Below are positions 6,561 through 15,700 of a stretch of 24,763 bases of DNA, one piece after another. Positions within the stretch are counted from its first letter, which is position 1; each line of letters starts with the position of its first letter. Source of the DNA: RAM1 sp943372515 (lineage in GTDB: Bacteria > Pseudomonadota > Gammaproteobacteria > Burkholderiales > Burkholderiaceae_C); NCBI GenBank assembly GCA_943372515.1, contig CALRYY010000057.1, positions 1 to 24,763 on the forward strand, given 5' to 3'. The notes beneath the pieces are model-generated. The model searched no databases and was not told where the DNA came from. It saw only the letters and a program-made list of their open reading frames with translations. The translations under genes were made by a program, and so were the position numbers.

Positions 6561-8548
6561 GCGCTCGCGCCAGCGCAGGCGCCAGCCTGACGCAGCTTCT
6601 GGAAACGCTGGACCCGCAGGCCCCGCTGGCGCAACGCCACCTGTGGCTGATTTTTGTGCTGGACTGGGTGCGCGGCGACCGTGCCTCACCCCAGGCCGCC
6701 GCCAGCCGCGTCACGCTGCTGCTGGACGCAGTGCAGGCCCGCCCCGAAATGCAGCACAAGCTGCAGCAATGGTGGCTGGCGCTGACCGGCACCGTGGATG
6801 CGTCCACCCTGCTGGCCGATTTTGGCTTTGCGCCGCGCACGGCGTTCATGAGCGAACTGGCCGCGCGGCTGCGCCACAAGCTGCTGCCCGGCACGCCCGA
6901 GACCAATGACGCATCCGAGCTGTTCAGCCTGGCCGTGGGCGGCAGCTTTGACGCGCAGTGGCTGGCCGCGCTGGACGACGCCACGCTGCGCCGGCTGGCC
7001 GCGCTGCTGACCGCACCCAGCGCCGTACCCGGCCTGACGCTGTGGCAGCGGGAACTGCTGGAGGCGATCAACTACTGCGCCGGCCAGATCCGCGCCACCG
7101 GGTTTGCAGCCGAGCTGCGCCAGCGAATGAGCACACCATCGCGCCAGACCCAGCCCTTTCATGACCTGGCCGCCGATGTGGAGGCGCTGCGCGCTGCATT
7201 TGTGGCCACACCGCGCGAACCGCAGGAAGTAGAGGCCGCCGCTGCCCGCCTGCGCGAGCGGCTGGACGCCTGCCGCCAGGCGGCCAACAGCGTGTATGCC
7301 CACCTGGAAGAGCACGGCATTTCCGTGGGCCTGGTGTTCATGCTGCGCCAGCTGCGTGAACGCGTGCTGCGCGTGCGCGAGCTCATGGACTGCCTGCTGT
7401 CGGGCACACCGCTTGCCGCCACGGCGCGGCTGGTGTCGCATCTGGCCTCTACCAGTGAAGAGCGGCGCAGCCTGCGCGCGCTGTTTGCGTCCAACTCATC
7501 CCTGCTGGCGGCCAAGCTGGCCGAGCGCAGCGCCGAAACCGGCGAGCACTACATCACCCGAACCCCGGCCGAATACCGCAGCATGCTGGCCAAGGCGGCC
7601 GGCGGCGGCGCCGTCACCGCGCTGACCACCGCAGCCAAATTCGGGCTGGGCGCCCTGGGGCTGGCTGCGTTCTGGGGCGGCTTCTGGGCCGGCGTGATGT
7701 ATTCCGCCAGCTTTGTGCTGATCCAGTTTTTGCACTGGACGCTGGCCACCAAGCAGCCGGCCATGACGGCGCCCGCCATGGCCGCCAAGCTCAAGGACCT
7801 GAGCCGGGGCGACGCGGTGGAGGACTTTGTGGACGAGGTGACGCACCTGGTGCGCTCGCAGGTGGCAGCGGTGGTGGGCAATGTGGGCATGGTCACGCCC
7901 TGCGTGCTGCTGATCAGCTACGGCCTGTATCTGGCCAGCGGCCACAACATGATCAGCCGCAACGAAGCCGACCATGTTTTTCATTCCCTGAGCCTGCTGT
8001 CGCCGGGCACGCTGCTTTTTGCGGCCTTCACCGGGGTGCTGCTGTTCGCCTCCAGCCTGATTGCGGGCTGGACGGAAAACTGGTTCGTGCTGCACCGGCT
8101 GGATTCGGCCTTGCGCTACAACCCGCGCATCACGGCGGTGCTGGGCATCGCGCGGGCTGACCGTTGGGCGCGCTTCATGCGCGAGCATATCTCGGGCCTG
8201 GCCTCCAACATCTCGCTGGGCTTCATGCTGGGCATGCTGCCGCCGGTGCTGGCCTTTGTGGGCCTGGGGCTGGAGGCCCGCCACGTCACACTGTCCACCG
8301 GCCAGCTGGCGGCTGCGGCGGCCAGCTACGGGCTGGATGTGCTGCGCATGCCCGCGCTGTGGTGGTGCGTGGCGGCCATTCCGCTGATCGGTGTGCTGAA
8401 CCTCACCGTCAGTTTTTACTTCGCGTTCCAGCTGGCACTGCGTGCCAACAGCGTCAGCGGCGTGGACCGCAGGCGCATCCGCAGCGCGATCTGGGCACGG
8501 CTGCGCCAGCGTCCGGGCAGTTTCATCGTACCGTCAGCGCTGCGCTGA
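6557..8548 (+). CDS. SpecificRecomb-family ('site-specific recombinase') membrane protein
   Basis: The product has 663 residues and probably starts at TTG 6557, since the next in-frame ATG would remove about 65 family-like residues (LLETLDPQAPLAQRHLWLIFVLDW). The N-terminal half is helical and soluble-looking. The C-terminal half has six to seven hydrophobic segments at about 355-390, 440-460, 478-500, 535-560 and 595-620, including FGLGALGLAAFWGGFWAGVM, PCVLLISYGLYLA and LLFAAFTGVLLFASSLIAGW. This is the architecture of Pfam SpecificRecomb (Gcr-like). The recombinase label is historical: I see neither the serine-recombinase catalytic region nor the Arg-His-Arg-Tyr set of tyrosine recombinases. 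It is better read as an inner-membrane protein of unknown role. It is translationally coupled to apaG. Confidence 0.85.
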   Translation: MSARASAGASLTQLLETLDPQAPLAQRHLWLIFVLDWVRGDRASPQAAASRVTLLLDAVQARPEMQHKLQQWWLALTGTVDASTLLADFGFAPRTAFMSELAARLRHKLLPGTPETNDASELFSLAVGGSFDAQWLAALDDATLRRLAALLTAPSAVPGLTLWQRELLEAINYCAGQIRATGFAAELRQRMSTPSRQTQPFHDLAADVEALRAAFVATPREPQEVEAAAARLRERLDACRQAANSVYAHLEEHGISVGLVFMLRQLRERVLRVRELMDCLLSGTPLAATARLVSHLASTSEERRSLRALFASNSSLLAAKLAERSAETGEHYITRTPAEYRSMLAKAAGGGAVTALTTAAKFGLGALGLAAFWGGFWAGVMYSASFVLIQFLHWTLATKQPAMTAPAMAAKLKDLSRGDAVEDFVDEVTHLVRSQVAAVVGNVGMVTPCVLLISYGLYLASGHNMISRNEADHVFHSLSLLSPGTLLFAAFTGVLLFASSLIAGWTENWFVLHRLDSALRYNPRITAVLGIARADRWARFMREHISGLASNISLGFMLGMLPPVLAFVGLGLEARHVTLSTGQLAAAAASYGLDVLRMPALWWCVAAIPLIGVLNLTVSFYFAFQLALRANSVSGVDRRRIRSAIWARLRQRPGSFIVPSALR

Positions 8549-8635
8549 CCCTCGGGGCCGCGCTGCGGCATTTGCGTCAACGTCCTACAGGTGCGTTGGT
8601 GACAGCGCGCTACAGTCCCCGCGGGAGACTGATCA

Positions 8636-9907
8636 ATGAACGAACTCATGGCCTTCTGGGCCGAATGGATCAAGCCGTCCGCAGGCCTGCCCACCGTGCA
8701 GTGGTCCATCCTGCTGGCCATCGCCGCCGCCGCTGGCCACCTGGCCCAGCGCTACACCGGCCTGCCCAAGGTAGTGGGCTATTCGGTCGTAGGTGCCTTT
8801 GCCGGTCTGGCCGGATTTTCAGGCGCAGCCTGGCCGCTGCAGGGCATCAGCCTGTTCCTGCTGGAACTGGGCGTGGCCGTGGTGCTGTTTGAAGCCGGCG
8901 GGCGCATCCCGCTGCGCTGGTTTCGCCACAACCCCATGGTGCTGGCCCAAAGCGTGCTGGAATCCGTGCTGACCTATGCCGCCGTTTACTGGGTGCTGGT
9001 CTGGCTGGACGTACGCCCTGCGGTCGCCGAAGCCCTGGCGATTGTGGCCATCGTGGCGTCACCCGCCGTGCTGTCGCGCGTGATCATGGACACGCGCGCC
9101 TCGGGGCCGGTCACCGAGCGCGCCATTGTGCTGTCCACGTTGGGCACGCTGTACGCGCTGACCTGGGGCAGCGCCAAGGCCGGCCTGCTCACCCGCCCTG
9201 ACTCCGCGCTGTCGGATGCGTTCTACCCCGTGATCGTGGTGCTGGGCCTGTCCATCGTGGTGGGCGCGGTGCTGGCACTGGCGCTGCGCACGGCGCTGCG
9301 CGTGATGAGCCCGACCAGCGAAAACACGTCGATGATGGTGCTGGCGCTGATTGCCGCAGGCACCACCCTGGCCGCGCACTTTGGCGGCTCCGCGCCGCTG
9401 GCAGCGCTGTTGGGCGGCATGCTGCTCAAGCAGCTGAACCCCCGGCCCTGGACCTGGCCGCGCCAGCTGGGCACAGCCGCGTCCATCCTCACCACGCTGA
9501 TGTTTGTGCTGGTCTCCGTGGTGGCCGCGCAGGCCGACTGGAGCAAGCCCGTGGCCGGGCTGGTGCTGGCCGTGATCGGCGTACGCGCGCTGGCCAAGAT
9601 CACCGGCGTGGCGCTGGCCAACCCCGGCAGCGGCGCCAGTTGGCGCCAGGCGCTGTGGGTGGGCTGCGCCATGGCGCCCATGTCATCCGTGGCGCTGCTG
9701 CTGGTGTCGCAGTTTGTGGTGTCGTCGCCGGCCAACGGGCCACTGATTGCACGCATTGCCTTGCCCGCCATCCTGCTCATGGAGGTGCTGGGCGCCATCA
9801 TCGCCACGGTGGCGGTTTACCGCTGCGGCGAAAGCATCAAGCCCTGGCTGGCGTCGCCATCACAAACCGAGCCGCGCGAACGCGCCGGAGAACCCCATGG
9901 CACTTGA
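8636..9907 (+). CDS. Cation:proton antiporter (CPA2/Na+-H+ exchanger fold)
   Basis: The start at ATG 8636 has GGGAG 9 nt upstream (8622-8626). The 423 residues hold about 12-13 transmembrane helices, from SILLAIAAAAGHLA near residue 25 to ARIALPAILLMEVLGAIIATVAVY near 375-400. Typical Na_H_Exchanger stretches include LFLLELGVAVVLFEAG (about 76-91) and the ALAIVAIVASPAVLSRVI segment (about 135-152). The protein ends with a short hydrophilic tail. There is no cytosolic RCK/TrkA-N domain as found in KefB/KefC, so it is a membrane-domain-only antiporter; ion specificity cannot be told. Its last 11 nt overlap the start of the YbdK-type ligase gene, so the pair forms an operon. Confidence 0.88.
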   Translation: MNELMAFWAEWIKPSAGLPTVQWSILLAIAAAAGHLAQRYTGLPKVVGYSVVGAFAGLAGFSGAAWPLQGISLFLLELGVAVVLFEAGGRIPLRWFRHNPMVLAQSVLESVLTYAAVYWVLVWLDVRPAVAEALAIVAIVASPAVLSRVIMDTRASGPVTERAIVLSTLGTLYALTWGSAKAGLLTRPDSALSDAFYPVIVVLGLSIVVGAVLALALRTALRVMSPTSENTSMMVLALIAAGTTLAAHFGGSAPLAALLGGMLLKQLNPRPWTWPRQLGTAASILTTLMFVLVSVVAAQADWSKPVAGLVLAVIGVRALAKITGVALANPGSGASWRQALWVGCAMAPMSSVALLLVSQFVVSSPANGPLIARIALPAILLMEVLGAIIATVAVYRCGESIKPWLASPSQTEPRERAGEPHGT

Positions 9908-11015
9908 ACCCTTCAGCCAGTCGGCCGCGCTGTCGCTGGGCGTGGAGCTGGAGCTGCAGCTGGTCAACACCAACGACTACGACCTGGCCCCCTATTCAGA
10001 CGACATGCTGCGCCTGATGGCCAGGGTGCCGCTGCCCGGCAGTGTGGTACCCGAGATGACCTCCAGCATGATCGAGGTGTCTACCGGCGTGTGCCATTCG
10101 TCCACCGAGGTGCTGGGCCAGCTCACGCAGATCCGCGACGCCCTGGTCAAGTGCGCCGACAAGCTCAACATTGCGGTGACCGGCGGCGGCACGCACCCGT
10201 TCCAGATGTGGCACGACCAGCGCATTTATGACAAGCCACGTTTTCGCGAGCTGTCCGAGCTGTATGGCTACCTGTCCAAGCAGTTCACCATCTTTGGCCA
10301 GCACGTGCATGTGGGCTGCCCCGACGCTGACACGGCGCTGGTGCTGCTGCACCGCATGTCGCGCTACATACCGCACTTCATTGCGCTGTCGGCGTCCAGC
10401 CCCTATGTGCAGGCACAGGACACGGCCTTTGATTCGGCCCGGCTCAATTCGGTGTTTGCGTTCCCGCTGTCGGGGCGCGCGCCGTTTGCGCTGACCTGGG
10501 ACGAGTTCAGCGCCTACTTTGACAAGATGACCCGCACCGGCGTGGTCAAGAGCATGAAGGACTTTTACTGGGACATCCGCCCCAAGCCCGAGTTCGGCAC
10601 CATCGAGATCCGCGTGTTCGACACGCCGCTGACCATTGGCCGGGCTGCGGCGCTGGCCGCCTATGTGCAGTCGCTGGCGTCGTGGCTGCTGGAAGAAGAC
10701 CCCTTCATGCCGGCCGAGGACGACTACCTGGTCTATACCTACAACCGCTTCCAGGCCTGCCGCTTCGGGCTGGAGGCGGTGTATGTGGACCCTGCCACCG
10801 GAGAACACATGGCGCTGCGCGACCACATCCTGGCGACGATGGCACGCATTCACCCGCACATACAAAAGCTGGGCGCCGGTGCCGGTGTGCACCTGCTGCG
10901 CAGCAGCGTGGAGGCCGGCAACAACGACGCGCGCTGGCTGCGCGAACGCCAGGCGCAGGAGCGGCTGCTGGCCGAGGTGGTGAGGCAGTCGGCGCAGAAA
11001 TTCCGCGGGCTGTAG
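9897..11015 (+). CDS. YbdK-type carboxylate-amine ligase (glutamate-cysteine ligase family 2)
   Basis: The ATG at 9897 has GGAG at 9887-9890 just upstream and matches the family's short N-terminus. The 372-residue length is typical of YbdK. GCS2 signatures are present: LGVELELQLVN (14-24), PEMTSSMIEVSTGVCHS (the metal and glutamate-binding region, about 51-67), VTGGGTHPF, FGQHVHVGCPDAD, FYWDIRPKPEFGTIEIRVFDTPLT and an R/E-rich C-terminal helix. The family joins glutamate to cysteine or other amines with weak gamma-glutamylcysteine ligase activity; the true substrate of YbdK members is usually unknown. It overlaps the antiporter gene by 11 nt. The next gene, thiL, is 59 bp away. Confidence 0.92.
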   Translation: MALEPFSQSAALSLGVELELQLVNTNDYDLAPYSDDMLRLMARVPLPGSVVPEMTSSMIEVSTGVCHSSTEVLGQLTQIRDALVKCADKLNIAVTGGGTHPFQMWHDQRIYDKPRFRELSELYGYLSKQFTIFGQHVHVGCPDADTALVLLHRMSRYIPHFIALSASSPYVQAQDTAFDSARLNSVFAFPLSGRAPFALTWDEFSAYFDKMTRTGVVKSMKDFYWDIRPKPEFGTIEIRVFDTPLTIGRAAALAAYVQSLASWLLEEDPFMPAEDDYLVYTYNRFQACRFGLEAVYVDPATGEHMALRDHILATMARIHPHIQKLGAGAGVHLLRSSVEAGNNDARWLRERQAQERLLAEVVRQSAQKFRGL

Positions 11016-11038
11016 GCCCGGTGCCGCCGCGGGCACCC

Positions 11039-11059
11039 GCGCCGCTATGATCGCGGCGC
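11039..11059. promoter_or_regulatory. GC dyad enclosing a -10-like box upstream of thiL
   Basis: GCGCCGC and GCGGCGC, 7 bp each, flank the 7-nt loop TATGATC. The loop contains TATGAT (11046-11051), a 5-of-6 match to the -10 consensus, 23 bp before the thiL ATG. A -35 hexamer is not evident. The arrangement could be a promoter with a repressor dyad or a chance GC-rich hairpin; there is no T-run for termination. Confidence 0.35.
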
Positions 11060-11074
11060 AACCAGGGCACATCA

Positions 11075-12022
11075 ATGGGCGAATTCGAACTGATCCAGCG
11101 TTACTTTGCGCGGCCGTCGCGCCGCGCCGCCCTGGGCACGGGCGACGACTGTGCGCTGCTGGCGCCTGCGCCCGGCATGCAGCTGGCCGTGTCCAGCGAC
11201 ATGCTGGTCGAAGGCCGCCACTTCCTGTCCACCGTGGAGCCGGCCCGCCTGGGCCACAAGGCGCTGGCCGTGAACCTGAGCGACCTGGCCGCCTGTGGCG
11301 CCGCGCCGCTGGCGTTCACGCTGGCGCTGTCGCTGCCGCGGGCCGATGAATCCTTCCTGGCGCCCTTTTCCGCCGGTCTGCTGGCGCTGGCCGACGCCCA
11401 CGGCTGCGACCTGGTGGGCGGCGACACCACCCAGGGGCCGTTGAACATCTGCATCACCGTCTTTGGCGAAGTGCCCGCAGGCCAGGCCCTGCTGCGCAGC
11501 GGCGCACGCGCGGGCGACGACATCTGGGTCAGCGGCACGCTGGGCGATGCAAGGCTGGCACTGGAGGTCTTTCGCGGCAAGCTGTGCGTTGCCGCCGATG
11601 TGTTCGAGGCAGCCCGCGCCCGCATGGAAGCACCCACGCCGCGCGTGGCACTGGGCGTGGCGCTGCGCGGCGTGGCCACATCGGCCATCGACATCAGCGA
11701 CGGCCTGCTGGGCGACCTGGCCCATGTGCTGCGCGCCAGTGGCGTGGGCGCGGTGATTGACACATCCCTGGCCGCGCCGCTGATGGCCGCACCACTGCAG
11801 GGTGCACAGCGGCTGGAATTCATTCTGGCGGGGGGCGACGACTACGAGCTGGCCTTCACCGCAGCGCCAGCGCAGCGTGCGGCGGTACAGCGGGCCGCCG
11901 CGCAAGCGGGCACGGTGGTCACCTGCATCGGCAACATTGAAGCGGGCCCGGGCATCCGGCTGCTGGACCCACAGGGCCAGGCGCTGGACGCGCGCTACGC
12001 GTCATTCGATCACTTCGCCTGA
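11075..12022 (+). CDS. thiL: Thiamine-monophosphate kinase
   Basis: ThiL phosphorylates thiamine monophosphate to thiamine diphosphate with ATP in the cytoplasm, the last step of cofactor synthesis. The 315-residue product starts MGEFELIQRYF, the classical N-terminus. It carries GTGDDCALL (21-29, nucleotide and metal site), SSDMLVEGRHF (40-50), GHKALAVNLSDLAACGA (60-76), GGDTTQGP (115-122), WVSGTLGDA, SAIDISDGLLGDL and AGGDDYELAF, all conserved in the PurM-like fold. In many relatives thiL is followed by pgpA. Here it is followed, after 23 bp, by the convergent receiver gene, so the locus has a different neighbour. No thiamine riboswitch motif was seen upstream. Confidence 0.96.
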   Translation: MGEFELIQRYFARPSRRAALGTGDDCALLAPAPGMQLAVSSDMLVEGRHFLSTVEPARLGHKALAVNLSDLAACGAAPLAFTLALSLPRADESFLAPFSAGLLALADAHGCDLVGGDTTQGPLNICITVFGEVPAGQALLRSGARAGDDIWVSGTLGDARLALEVFRGKLCVAADVFEAARARMEAPTPRVALGVALRGVATSAIDISDGLLGDLAHVLRASGVGAVIDTSLAAPLMAAPLQGAQRLEFILAGGDDYELAFTAAPAQRAAVQRAAAQAGTVVTCIGNIEAGPGIRLLDPQGQALDARYASFDHFA

Positions 12023-12031
12023 GCCGCCCCA

Positions 12032-12057
12032 GGCAAAGGCCGCGTTCAGCCCTTGCC
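12032..12057. terminator. Possible bidirectional terminator between thiL and the receiver gene
   Basis: GGCAAAGGC (12032-12040) pairs with GCCCTTGCC (12049-12057) across an 8-nt loop, with one mismatch. It sits in the 23-bp gap between two converging stops and runs into the end of the receiver gene. Only TTT follows on the plus strand, so the tail is weak. The position is sensible; the strength is doubtful. Confidence 0.3.
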
Positions 12058-12600
12058 TTTGGGCTCGTCCAGCCAGATCTGGCGAGACAGGCCGCTTTGG
12101 GGGGACAGCGGCGCACCACCGCTGTCCAGGCGGGACATGCCGTCCGCCGGTCCGCCCACCACCGCTTCGGGCGGCACATAGATGCCGCCGTCCAGAATGA
12201 AGCGCAGGGCGCTGAGCAGCACCTCCTTGCCCGACAGCTTGGGGATGAAACCCAGCGCGCCTTTGCGCAGGGCCCACTGCACGGTCTGCATGTCGTAGGA
12301 CGCTGACACCACCACCACACGTGCATCGGGGCAGGCACGCTCAAAGCCGTCCAGCGCGGACGCGGCGCCCACGGTGCCCGGCATGGACAGGTCCAGCAGC
12401 ACGAGGTCAAAGTCGGGGTGCGCCCGGTAGGCCTCGATGGCCTTGGCCAGGGTATCGGCCTCGATCACCTGCACACCTTCCTGGATCTGGCGCAAGGCCA
12501 GCTTGAGCCCCTCGCGGACCAGGTAATGGTCGTCGGCGATCAATACCTTCAGATGTTGCACTTCGGGCGGGCTGCTGGCGTTGGGGTCGGCTTCAGACAT
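12046..12600 (-). CDS. NarL-like response regulator lacking its DNA-binding domain
   Basis: The start is the ATG complementary to 12598-12600; the frame remains open far upstream only as antisense of the kinase gene. The 184-residue product has a full receiver domain (about 16-135): acidic pocket D23/D24, phosphoacceptor D70 in DLVLLDLSMPG, Ser99 in VVVVSAS and K121 in GFIPKLS. The linker ILDGGIYVPPEAV is typical of NarL/LuxR-type regulators, but only about 40 residues follow, ending DEPKGKG. The helix-turn-helix expected there is absent, and the DNA beyond is thiL. The protein is therefore a receiver-only relative that could act as a phosphate sink or by protein contact. It diverges from the multi-PAS kinase over 102 bp, so the kinase is its likely partner. 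Confidence 0.88.
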   Translation of the reverse strand: MSEADPNASSPPEVQHLKVLIADDHYLVREGLKLALRQIQEGVQVIEADTLAKAIEAYRAHPDFDLVLLDLSMPGTVGAASALDGFERACPDARVVVVSASYDMQTVQWALRKGALGFIPKLSGKEVLLSALRFILDGGIYVPPEAVVGGPADGMSRLDSGGAPLSPQSGLSRQIWLDEPKGKG

Positions 12601-12607
12601 ATTCCAA

Positions 12608-12613
12608 AGTATA
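12608..12613 (-). promoter_or_regulatory. -10-like box just before the receiver gene
   Basis: TATACT on the minus strand lies 7 nt before the ATG at 12600, so a start at the usual distance would give an essentially leaderless mRNA. The -35 position (12631-12636) falls in the dyad at 12631-12649 and does not resemble TTGACA. Prediction only. Confidence 0.35.
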
Positions 12614-12630
12614 GGGTGCAGTGCGGGTTT

Positions 12631-12649
12631 TGTGCCGTTGCACATGTGC
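12631..12649. promoter_or_regulatory. Overlapping dyads midway between divergent promoters
   Basis: TGTGC-CGTT-GCACA (12631-12644) overlaps the perfect palindrome GCACATGTGC (12640-12649). The block covers the -35 regions of both predicted divergent promoters (receiver gene and multi-PAS kinase). That is a natural place for a shared operator. No binding protein can be named. Confidence 0.4.
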
Positions 12650-12666
12650 CAGCGATCCTCCATACT
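12638..12666 (+). promoter_or_regulatory. Predicted sigma-70 promoter of the multi-PAS kinase operon
   Basis: TTGCAC (12638-12643) and CATACT (12661-12666) are separated by exactly 17 bp. The matches to consensus are 3 and 4 of 6. The implied start near 12673 gives a leader of about 30 nt before ATG 12703. The -35 lies within the dyad at 12631-12649. Confidence 0.4.
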
Positions 12667-12702
12667 GCCCCACAAACGGCCCGCCGCGACGGACCGTGCA
12701 CC

Positions 12703-15700
12703 ATGACGGACTTCAAGAACCTTGCCCAGCTCTCGTCGGATGCTCTGCTTGTGGTGGCCGGGGGCTGCATTACCTATGCCAACCCTGCGGCCAGGGTGTT
12801 GATGGCGCCCGCCACCGGCGCACGGGACCTGCAGGGCCTGACGGCACAGGCGCTGTGGCAGCCCAACCCGCTGGATGCGGCCTGGGCCTGGGCCGGGGCC
12901 GGCCCGCTGCCACCTGCCACGGTGCAGCTGTGCGCGGGCGACCCGCACGAGACCGGCATCCGCCTGGAACTCACCGCCACCCGGGCACACTCGCCCGAGG
13001 GCCCGGTGTACTACGTCAAAGCCAGCCAGGCACAGGCACCGGGTGGCGGACTGGCCGAACGCGTGCGCACGGCGCTGGCCTTGAGCACCGACGCGGCCAT
13101 GGTCGTGGACGCCAGGACGCTGGGTTTCCTGGACGCCAACCCGCCCGCCTGTGCCCTGATGGGCATGACGCTGCAGGCCGTGCGTGCGCGCGGCCCCGCC
13201 ACCATGCGCCGGCGTGACGGCACGGGCCAGGAAGACTTTCACGCGCTGTACGCGCAGCTCATCGAGCGTGCGCCCCAGGCTCTGACACACGAATACGATT
13301 TCCTCGCGGACGACGGCCGCACCATACCCATTGCCGCGACACGCCAGGCACTGAACGTGGACGGCCGCTGGCTGATCTTCATCACCTGGCGCGACATCTC
13401 TGAGCAGGTTGCCGCGCAGGCTTTGGTGCAGCAGTTCAAGGACGCCTTCGATCAGGCGCCGGACGCCACCAACATCATCGACGTGCAGACGCTGAGCTAC
13501 GTCTACGTCAACGAGCCCTTCGTCAGGTTGATGGGGCTGCCCCGCGAAAGAATACTGGCGGGCGGGCCGCAGTCCATGCCCAGGGAGATCGTGGTGGTGG
13601 ACGACCTGGCGGCCTTCCTGTCGTCGGTAGTCGCCCACCACCCGCACACGCTGGTGCGCGAAAAAACGGTCACGCTGCCCGACGGCCGGCCGGCCACCTT
13701 TGAAAGCCACCACCAGGCTGTGTTTTCCGGCGGGCGCTGGCTGGTGCGCGCGACGCGCATCGACATCACACAGCGCAAACAGCAGCAACACCACCTCGGG
13801 CTGATCCTCGCCGCATTCGATGCCTCCAGCGACGCCATCTACATCATTGACCCGCAGACGTTTTCATACGTAGACGTCAACGAGGCCGCGGCCCGCCTGC
13901 ACGGCGTGTCGCGCGACGAACTGCGCGCGGGGGGCGTACGTGGCGCATTCCCGGGCCGCTTTGACGACGCGGGCCTGCGCGCGCGCTACGACGATCTGAT
14001 AGCGCGCTACCCCCAGGCGCTGATCGAGGATCGCCAGATTCCCCGCGCGGACGGGAAAGTGGTGTGGGCCGAGTCCATCCTGCGCGCCATCAGCGTGGAC
14101 GGCGAATGGCGGGTGATCAGCGTCATGCGCGACATCACCGAGCGCCGCGCGGCCCACGCACGGCTGGAGCAGTTCAAGGCGGCGTTCGACCAGACATCCG
14201 ACGCCGTGGCCATCGTGGACATCGACGCCATGGCGTATGTCTACAACAACGACGCCAACCTGCGGCTGCTGGGCATTTCGCGCGCCGAGATGGAGCACCT
14301 CACGCCGCCCGAAGTGGCGCGGCGCCTGGGCGACACATCAGACCAGAACGCCCACTTCGCACAGCTGATCGCCCAGTATCCGGAGCCGATCACGCGGGAG
14401 ATCTCCTACCGGCACAAGAACGGCGGCGTGGTGCACTACAACGTGCGGCACCAGGCGATGCGCTCTGACAACGGCTGGCTGGCTGTCAGCACCAAGGTGG
14501 ACATCACCCCGAAAAAGGCGGCGCAAGTTCAGCTGGAGCTGCTGCTGACGGCCATTGACGCCGCGCCCGACGCGATCGCCGTCGTGGACCCGGAGACCTT
14601 CCAGTACGTGCATGTGAACGACGCGGTGTGCCGCCTGCACGCCATGACCCGCAGCGAGGTCATGGCATCGGGCATGCTGGGCATGTTCAGGCATTTCACG
14701 CCCGAAACCCTGCGCCGGCGCTATGACGAACTTGTCGCCATGGCCCCCCAGGCGGTGTCCGAGGAGCGCACGGTGCATAGGCCCGACGGCAGCGAAATCA
14801 TCACCGAGGCGGTACGCCGCGCGGTGCGCGTGGGCGACCGCTGGCTGGTGATCAGCGTGAGCCGCGACGTGAGCGAGCGCAAGGCCGAGCAGGCCAGGCT
14901 GAACATGCTGCGCGCCGCTATTGACCTCGCGCCGGACGCGTTTTTCCTGATCGACCCACAAGCCATGCAGTACGTTGACGTGAACCGGGCCGCCGGCGCG
15001 ATTTACGGGCTGTCGCGCGAACAGGTACTGTCCCTGGGGCTTTTGGGCTACGTGCGCCACGTAGGCCTGTACGGCCACGACGAAGCCCCTGCCAGGCTGC
15101 AGGAAGACTACGCCGCCGTGATTGCCCGGTACCCGCAGCCACAGATCCAGGAAAGAAGCGTACGCCTGCCCGGGCGCGATGTGGTCTATAACGAAAACGT
15201 GCGCAAGGCCGTGCCGATCGATGGGCGCTGGCTCATCGTGAGCGTCACACGCGACATCACCGATCGCAAACGCGAGCAAGCCCGCATGGAACGGTTCGCC
15301 GCCGTGTTGAACCTCAGCGCCGACGCGGTGCTGCTGGTGGACCGTGCCAGCATGCGCATCATTGACGTGAACGAGGCCGCCTGCCGCATGCACGGCTACA
15401 GCCGCGACGAGCTGCTGGCCCTGCCACCGCACATGAGCCGCGACGGCACCACGCTGGAGCAACTGGCCGCCGACTATGACGAGGCCATTGCCCATGCGCC
15501 TGCGGTGCTCCACGCCGAGCTGGACGGGCGGCGCGCTGACGGCAGTTCGTTCAGCGCCGAGGTGCAGCGCCAGGCGCTCAGCCAGGACGACGGCGGGTGG
15601 ATCATCGCCATCACGGTGCGTGACATCACCGAGCGCAAGTTGGCCGATGCAGGCCTGCAACAGCTCAAGGCCGTGGTGGATGTGGCGCCCGATGGCATGT

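Noticed and set aside
8533..8549. GTCAGCG-CTG-CGCTGAC hairpin at the end of the SpecificRecomb gene
   Set aside because: A perfect 7-bp stem, but it overlaps the last codons and lacks any T-run; too weak to call a terminator.
11016..11074. Thiamine pyrophosphate riboswitch before thiL
   Set aside because: The gap is only 59 nt and contains none of the conserved THI-box sequence.
12601..13794. Minus-strand extension of the receiver gene to almost 600 residues
   Set aside because: The extension is antisense to the PAS array, with no homology-like sequence. The receiver domain and a -10 box support the ATG at 12600.
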